Origin: Russula earlei
Lineage: Eukaryota > Basidiomycota > Agaricomycetes > Russulales > Russulaceae
Assembly: GCA_025769875.1 (NCBI GenBank)
Contig: JAGFNK010000066.1
Coordinates: 1-64,000, forward strand
Direction of reading: 5' to 3'
DNA: 64,000 nt
The stretch's first letter is position 1. Every line of letters begins with the position of its first letter. Under the pieces are notes generated by a model that had not been told where the DNA came from, searched no databases, and worked only from the letters and a program-made list of their open reading frames with translations. Positions 57,493 to 64,000 of this stretch are shown here, one piece after another. A program made the translations under genes and the position numbers.

Positions 57493-59249
57493 TCAGAGAC
57501 CAGGGAGTACGCCTCCCATACTCATCCCACCCACAATCCTCCCCCCCTCCCCATGGTCTTTGCAGCCGAGGTGTTCCCTCCCACTCTCTACTAACCACCC
57601 ATCGACGACTTCTATGCTGCGCGCGACTCGCCGTGGAACATCGATTTTCTCCGCTGTTGCCCTGAGCCATTCGAGAACGGGCCGCCTTATCCACCTCCTG
57701 ATTTCTTTCCCCTTCGATTCAAACCAGCCCATGTGTCCCCCGCCGCGCGTGACTACCAAGGTCACCCACTCGTTATCCGTCTCATAGATGGGAATGTGCT
57801 TCACGACAGGATCGTCGTCTGAGTTGACTGCGAGGAACGGTATGCGCACATCGCCGAGTACCTGGTGCGACGCAGCGTATGTGTAATATTCCCGTGCGTT
57901 TTTGAATGGAAAGGGTGGGGAGGTGCCACCGGCGTGTACAGTGATCAAATCGTCAAACTGTACCAGCGTGATGGATTTACGGGAGAGTAGCTCTGGAAGA
58001 CACTGCGCGAGCCGTGAGTCAGGATACTTCATAATGGTGTCTGCGTGTCGTGAGAGATGTTGTTTCAAGTTGCTACCCATTCCTTTAGCATAGACATTGC
58101 GGGTAAACCAATTTCCATGCAAGCTGAAAGAGATGTGAGGGGGAGGCTTGCATGTACAAAACCAGGTGGACATAGACGCACGCCTCTCCATTTGAAGTGA
58201 GATCCCATGGCTGGGAGGAAGCCCTCGATGAGCCGACTTCGCTGGAGGGAGGATATGGCTTACACATGCGAGAGCGCAAGCTGAGATGAATCGGCAGTCT
58301 TCACCTTCTTCAGCAACATATCGTGTCAGGATATTAGCACCTAGAGAGAATCCGAGGCCAAGCAGGGGTGCCGTTGGATAGCGATGTGAGATATATAGCA
58401 AAGCCTGTCGGAGGTCGTCCGTATGACAAGAGGAATAGAGCTGCGGGGTTGTGAGTGGAACTCCTGCACCTGATACATCCGATGAGCGGTGTTGACCAGA
58501 CTTCAATCACTGAATCGAGGGCGTACATCCACGGAAGTTGACAACTACTGCTCTATATCCGAGGCCTCCTTGGTCAATTGGCTTTGTCGCGGGTCCAATT
58601 ATGGCGCGGACGTAGGATTCGTAAGAACCTTAAACTGCGTCAGGCCCAAAATTCAAAAAATAGAGTGTTTGCAGACCACCAGTCAAGCCGTGCAAAACTA
58701 CAACTATGGGGGTTTCATCCGGGAGGACACGATCCGAAGCAGACGGAGTGAAGTCAAGGCCTCTGGTGCAACGTTGAGCGGAGTTCGGCAGCATTGAAAT
58801 AAACAAACTGACAATGTCCCACCGTCCTTGATTCGGAGTAGCCGCCTGCGAACGTGTGCACACGCATGCGGTTTACAAGATGCCATGAAACGACTCACCT
58901 GTCGTACACGACCGGGTCTACTGCAGAGAAGTCACCGACAACGGCATATAAGGTCTGTAGGTGTCCACTGGGTTGGGTGAGCACAGTCGCAAGGCGAGAA
59001 GAGCTCGGCATAGACTCGCTTGAATAACCACCAGGCGGGACGGAAATCCGAAGAAAGGCTTGGGCAGTGTAGCTCCAGCAGACTGCGCAGTGAAGTGGTC
59101 TCAGATGTGTCAGGCTGCAAGAGCCGGAGATTGAGTGGTCTTGAAGAGAAGAAAGTCTTTGGATTGGCTTGATAACCTAGTACGCTCAGAGCGGAACCCA
59201 TGAAAGTTGAAGACAGAAGAAGCCAAACTGAAAGGAAGATATAACGCAA
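57493..59249 (-). CDS. Alpha/beta hydrolase of the EHT1/EEB1 (ABHD1/3) family
   Basis: Yeast members are medium-chain acyl-CoA:ethanol acyltransferases/esterases. The N-terminus starts MRYIFLSVWLLLSSTFMGSA (signal anchor) and continues LELHCPSLSSDFRPAWWLF. A 62-nt GC..AG intron (58968-59029) joins NGHLQTLYAVVGDFSAVDP. Later blocks are PIVVVLHGLTGG, SYESYVRAIIGPATKP, YRAVVVNFRGC, AGVPLTTPQLYSSCHTDDLR and LLGLGFSLGANILTRYVAEE (nucleophile elbow GFSLGA). LHGNWFTRNVYAKGMG and FLAVNSDDDPVV (acid), then RGGGHMGWFE (catalytic His), complete the fold. It ends at 57493-57495. Two one-base frame changes occur between 58690 and 58800, in the DGGTL..FNAAEL..DFTPSASD segment. Confidence 0.85.
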
Positions 59250-59767
59250 AAATTTCGCGGGTTCAGAGGGTACATCTTGGTGGGAATCATACCTACCGGT
59301 GCTAGTAGGCCCGGTTAACGTTTCCCACCGACCTCCCGACCCTGCGAGACGTCCAACATGATTTCCAGGTTCGCACTCGGTCCGATGACAGAACAGGGAA
59401 TAGTACAGCGCCGCTCAGTCAGCAGCTGCTGGGAATCAGATGACCACCTTGACCAAAGAAACCTCTGCATGGAGAAAAGCGCCAGTGTCACAGTGTCACC
59501 CCCGCTTGTTTGAACAAAACGATGGACATTGACATCACCTGTATACCGCGGCTATGATAGTATTTGCTCTATTATGTGTGTGTGACCCCACCGAGTGTGA
59601 CCCGACTGGTGACCGTTTGGACCTCGGGGTCGGCTCAAATTATCCGATAACACCGGACCCGGATTGAATGATGGAACGGTTCAGCTGAGGCTCGGTGCTG
59701 CGTTGGGTGGTCGATATGATCAGTCAGTGAGAGATCAATCACGAGCTCGATCACATGACTAAACGCG
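59250..59767. other. Divergent intergenic region, 518 bp
   Basis: Promoter region of the hydrolase and of the large Ser/Pro-rich gene. No coding frame or repeat worth naming. Confidence 0.45.
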
Positions 59768-62700
59768 TTGAGTGTTTGTGGACTCGACTGGTCAGCCTCG
59801 AGGTATCCTCGCCGTGATCGCCGCAATGTCCTTCAATCTCACCCCCTTCAACCCCAATCCAACCCTCAATCGCCCGGCTCCTCCTCGTCAAGTAGTATAG
59901 ATGATCAAGTTAACAACCCTACCGCCAGAGTATATTTCGGTCCAATTCAGTCTCCAGAGAAGATTCTCATCGCTGAAGCCACTCATAATCGGGACAATCT
60001 TTCGTCCATCCCCTTTCGACGTTCGTCGCGGATATCAGCCCTTCAGAGCTCCCAACAACTTTCTTCTCCTATGGGGGAGGAGAGGACAGCAGTCGGGCCA
60101 ACATTAGGGGATGAACGAGAACCTCAAGTTACCCCACCCCTCGGCTCAGCGTCCACCTCGGACGAGGATAGCTCACAGGACGGTAAAAATTCCATTTTTT
60201 CAACATTTCTACGTCTTAAAACTTTCTGCGAAGATTTCGATTCAGAACCTGCCTCTGCCTTGGCAACTAAAGTATCTCGGGCACACGACAACCCATCACC
60301 CCCGCCCAATATGCAGCCGCTTGCACGTGAGAGTGGTAATCCAAATCTCCCGACCCCTACCGAGCACCATCCTCTCTCCGATTCTGATTCTGTCGTTCTC
60401 GAGGCGTCCGGCTCAACTGTCGCAGATGAATCATTACCCAGAGCCCGGTCACCCATTACCTCACCGGACTCTCATGAAACTTTCACGTCCCTCGATCGCC
60501 CCCCAGTCGCCTCTCTGCCCAACAACGTTTCCGCAAACTTAATAGCATTCGATGATGATAACCTTTTAGAGGTCCCAGAACTTCCGGTGCGTCGTCACAG
60601 CTCAATCCATGGGATCGCCTGACCCCGCATAGGTTGTTCAGGAGCCTGACTTTCTGGCTCCTACCCCACTAAGGCCACCCCCTCACTTCTTGAGCGATTT
60701 GGAGTCTACCCCTCAAACCACTGATCCACTTATCTGTCCAATTCGGGACGAAGGGCCTGAGCAAGATTTTACGCCACTCTCGAAGGTCGCAACCATGCAC
60801 CCTGCGTCAAACTCACTTACTATCGAGTCACCCGTCCCGCTTCGCCGTTCTCCCCGCCTCTCGCGATCAGGTTCCCCGTCCTTTTTTCCGAGTCAGAGCG
60901 ACTTTGTGCAGCGGGATGAGGTAGATCCCTCAGACACGCATTCGTCACAAGTTACGCCCTTCGAGAAAATCGGTCATAGTATCGTAACGAAGTCCCCACG
61001 CCAGGTTCGGGTCGGATCGCTATCCCCTGTCTCAGAGGATGTTCTCCATAATCTACTCTACTCAACTACAACTTCAACCCTGGACCAAATCCCCGCTCTT
61101 GCCTCGGTCATGGCTGCCGTTCCACATCCTCCCAATCAATCATCTACTCCCGTACAGAATGCATTGCCTGAGCAGAAAAATGACACTGTGGCTATCTACA
61201 CTGTTCAACGACCGCCTCCTGAGCGTAGTCCTTGGCGTAACCACATCGCGAACCCCAGGTCGCCGAGCAAGTTTGGATTCAACAATACACTTCACGACCC
61301 CAACCGCACGCCTGCGCAAAGGATACCCATCAAAGAGGCTATTGCACAAGGTTCCGCGTCCCATCTAAAGGATTGTTTTTCTCCCCCATCTAAAGGTATA
61401 TTTGGACGACCTGTCTTTTCGCGTAGTACACAAGAAGACAGGACACGTAGTCCTGTCCGATGCCCTCCTGACGCAGCAAATCATACTATGATGAGGCCTA
61501 CGGGTTCGGCTTCGCCTGAGAAAGTACGCAGCGGGTCGGAGGAACCTCAGTTAACGACAAGACCGCACCTGGGAAGGCCTTTCCAGAGGTCTGCATCAGA
61601 TTCTGAAATCTCGAGTCCCTCAAAGACGAAGATTCCAACTTTTCCAATTCGCCCCAGGGTTGATGCAAGGCTGCCTAGCACTATTCCAGAGGAGCATGGA
61701 CTGGACTCGCCAACGAAGTTGACGTCGTCAAGCCCATCATCGAAATCTACGTTACGACAGCCGTCTTCAATGGCCGGAAGTCGAATTCCGCGTATTGGTG
61801 CGAAGCCCTATGCGCGGCCAGTCGAGGAGAGGCAACAAGGCAAGGGAAAGGAGCCTGTGCGCAGGCTGTTCATGACAAAACGTCCGATTTCCTCTGTTTC
61901 AGCTCCGGTGAGTTGACGAGAAAAATGTAAAATTCGTCGTTTTGCTCAATGGCCTAGAAGACAAAGCCAGTGCGGCTAGTGAGAAGTATCAATGCTGCGG
62001 GAAGCGGGAGCAGCTCCGAAGACTCTGTAAATGTTCGTCCTGGTGCAACATCCGGCTCCCAGATAAGCACATCAAATCGCCCTCAGCCGTCCCCGTCATT
62101 AAAGCGAAAGCGTTCGCTGGAGGCAGATGCCTTCCCCTAGGGTTGATCAGCCCACTTTTCCGCGTCTTGTAACTTCCGTGTCAAGGCAAAAACTGTCATC
62201 CCGTTTCTCCTCAGCCGCCACCGGACTTTGGTACACTTGCGAAGAAACCCCGGATGACCCATGTTCGAACTGTTCGAGATCCCACGCAGAAACACGCAGC
62301 GCGCAATCGTGATAGCTCAACATTTCTGTGCGTGATGCCACCACAATCAAAGAGCTGCGTCCTGTCTCCACCCCTGAAGAATTTCCAAACAGCTCCGCCT
62401 GCCCCACCAACCACTCCACCACCAGCACCACAGACCGCTCCCTCACTACTTATTCCGCCCGGCGTTCCAACTGGATCTGCGTCACCAATAGAGTTTCAGC
62501 GAACTGCTTTGCAGTCGGAACCCAATGCGACTTCACCCAACTCTCCCTCTGATGGTTCATCATCAAGCGCTAAACGCGTCACACGCTCTCGTAGAAACCC
62601 GCAGCCCACCACAAGCGATATATTTGGTCCCGTCCGACCTTTACAGCCACGCCGGAGGCGCCCCACGGAGGCGGGGAAAAGCACGTTCTCGTCCATGAGC

Positions 62701-63450
62701 GCGCTTGCCCTCAAGGCCCTAACTACGTCAAATACTGCGAAGAATCAACGCAACCATGTCGCCGTCCTAGAGACTGAGGTCATCCGCAAACCCGGAAACC
62801 GCCCCGGAAGTCCTACCACCAAACTCAAAACAATCGAAGAAAAGCGGAAGCTCGAACAAGATCAGGAACGGAAAGTGCGTGCCTAGCGCCGCTCGCGGCG
62901 TTCCTCCGAGGCCATGGAAGATTCGATTTTGATGAGCGACGACGAGGAGAAGCTTACCATTCGGGCCTGATGGTCGGCCACTCCGGCATCGACGTGGTCC
63001 AGGGGACGAAGAAGACTATGAGAGTCTGGAAGGACCAGCGAAGAGATCGCGCATTGGTGAAGCGGAAGGACTTGAGGAAGTTGCCGTGAAGACCGTGAGA
63101 TGGGACCGTGGGCTATTCACAACGTTCTACTTCGACGACCTACCGTTACAAGTCGCAGTCGGGTGACAAACCTCAAGCAGGCCCCGACACAAAGCAGAGG
63201 GGTCCTAGCTGATTCAGCCAAGGTAACGATGTACAGCCGACAAATGATATGCACACGAGCTGATGTAACAATACAGGCTCTACCTTTGGACGGCCTTGGT
63301 AACTTGGCCAATGCCACATCGCCGTTGAAAGATCTTGTGCAGGAGAACGTAGTCATCAAGAAATTTGTTTATGATGATGACGCTGAGGCAGCTGTGATCG
63401 ATGAACCCAAACCTCCGCCTAGAGGGAAAGGGAAGAAACTGAAAGGATGA
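59768..63450 (+). CDS. Large Ser/Pro-rich, probably nuclear protein with a conserved-looking C-terminal block
   Basis: Long disordered exons (59768-60622, about 60640-61916, about 62254-62886, about 63100-63450) joined by short introns. Near the N-terminus PTARVYFGPIQSPEKI stands out. The middle is full of SP/TP sites (LRRSPRLSRSGSP, SPSKFGFNNTL, SEISSPSKTKIP), suggesting CDK phosphorylation, with basic stretches such as SLKRKRSLEAD. The only ordered-looking parts are KSTFSSMSALALKALTTS, the EEKRKLEQDQERK helix, KTVRWDRGLFTTFYFDDL and LPLDGLGNLANATSPLKDL, VQENVVIKKFVYDDDAE. It ends KGKKLKG at 63448-63450. The ATG at 59826 (MSFNLTPFNPNPTLN) may be the real start, but it is one base out of frame with the next block. 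I do not recognise a named family. Confidence 0.6.
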
Positions 63451-63589
63451 AGGTTTATTTATCGCTATCACATTGCTGTTGCTTTGATTTATCGACGAGA
63501 TTCATTCTGTATTCTAAGAATAGATATCGCACGGTAATATACACGAGTCCAAGGTCGAGTCCGAGTTCCATTGGCGAGACCCATTCTCA

Positions 63590-64000
63590 TTACTTGGATC
63601 CTCCGCGGAACGTTAGCGTAGCACTGGCTTGGTTGACCGGGAGGACGAAAACTTCAGCAATGTTGACGTGCGGTGGGCGCGCAGCTGCCCAAACAATTTC
63701 CTCCGCAATGTCTTCAGCTGTCACTAGGGAGGTTCTGTGAGCGGACGATCGTTGGCAAGCAAAAGCGGTCACGTACGTGGCCGTATACCCTCGTACACCT
63801 TATCCGCTGCAGACTTATCTCCGCGGTAGCGCACGAGAGAGAATTCGGTCTCCACCATGCCTGTCGGGTGGGGCAAGAATCAAGGATGGCGCCGAGTGAG
63901 GAAAGATGTGGAGGGCGAGAGGGAGAAGAGAAGAGAACGTTTACGCACCGGGCTGAATCTCGGTCACTCGGATCGGCGTATCTACCACCTCACGCAGGAG
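63590..64000 (-). CDS. Short-chain dehydrogenase/reductase (YMR226C-like), C-terminal part
   Basis: NADP-dependent SDR; yeast YMR226C acts on serine-type and 3-hydroxy acids. The gene enters from the right edge, so the Rossmann motif and catalytic YxxxK are outside the window. Visible exons: [18 protein letters not shown], an intron of about 100 nt, [27 protein letters not shown], another intron, then [20 protein letters not shown] and [21 protein letters not shown] lies at 63590-63592. The spacing matches the C-terminal third of the family (ETEFS.. and AEDIAE blocks). Confidence 0.85.

Noticed and set aside
1..64000. tRNA genes, rRNA, CRISPR arrays, riboswitches, biosynthetic gene cluster
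   Set aside because: No T-loop with matching stems, no rRNA signature and no spaced repeats were seen. The gene content is housekeeping with no clustered pathway.

Overview
The window reads as nuclear DNA of a filamentous basidiomycete, most likely an Agaricomycete. Genes on both strands are cut by many short introns, typically 45-65 nt with GT..AG ends. The left edge carries an F-box/LRR-type fragment and a fungal-type protein kinase (FunK1), two families expanded in mushroom-forming fungi. The conserved housekeeping proteins have fungal architecture. I found no prokaryotic operon, CRISPR array, rRNA or tRNA.

Layout. 1-4.9 kb: accessory edge with an LRR/F-box fragment, a FunK1 kinase between two copies of a short direct repeat, then AT-rich DNA with a hairpin. 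4.9-23 kb: dense housekeeping block with pantetheine-phosphate adenylyltransferase (CoA synthesis), a membrane protein, SRP receptor beta, UTP21 (ribosome biogenesis), a second membrane protein, a WDR53-like protein, a glutamine-synthetase-family enzyme, a DUF3074 protein, mitochondrial bL27, SKP1 and the mRNA capping guanylyltransferase. 23-38.8 kb: an unknown Asp/Glu-rich protein, guanine deaminase, vacuolar lipase ATG15, SAR1 GTPase, PIG-M (GPI anchor), a GMF-type Arp2/3 regulator, a tail-anchored inositol 5-phosphatase and glycerol-3-phosphate acyltransferase. 38.8-51 kb: homopolymer-rich DNA with a short Cys-containing gene, methionine aminopeptidase 1, an unknown ORF, eIF2B alpha, a gene-poor 2 kb stretch and a transcription-type cyclin. 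51-57.5 kb: poorly coding DNA with an unknown gene and the GIR2-like RWD protein. 57.5-64 kb: EHT1-type alpha/beta hydrolase, a large Ser/Pro-rich protein of unknown function, and a short-chain dehydrogenase leaving the right edge.

The genes are an ordinary eukaryotic mixture, not a cluster. Several divergent pairs are very close (72 bp SRP receptor beta/UTP21, about 98 bp WDR53-like/glutamine synthetase-like, 112 bp bL27m/SKP1) and probably share promoters. One convergent pair (guanine deaminase/ATG15) has stop codons 9 bp apart.

The most unusual signals are at gene-structure level: five introns that keep frame only with GC..AG ends, two microexons of 9 and 11 nt in one gene, and a gene whose first coding exon is only the ATG. 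Several conserved genes carry isolated one-base frame breaks, which I read mainly as assembly indels. I did not find a convincing new defence, mobile or metabolic system. Exon borders were deduced by hand from frame and splice consensus; functional names rest on recognised motifs, with no database search.
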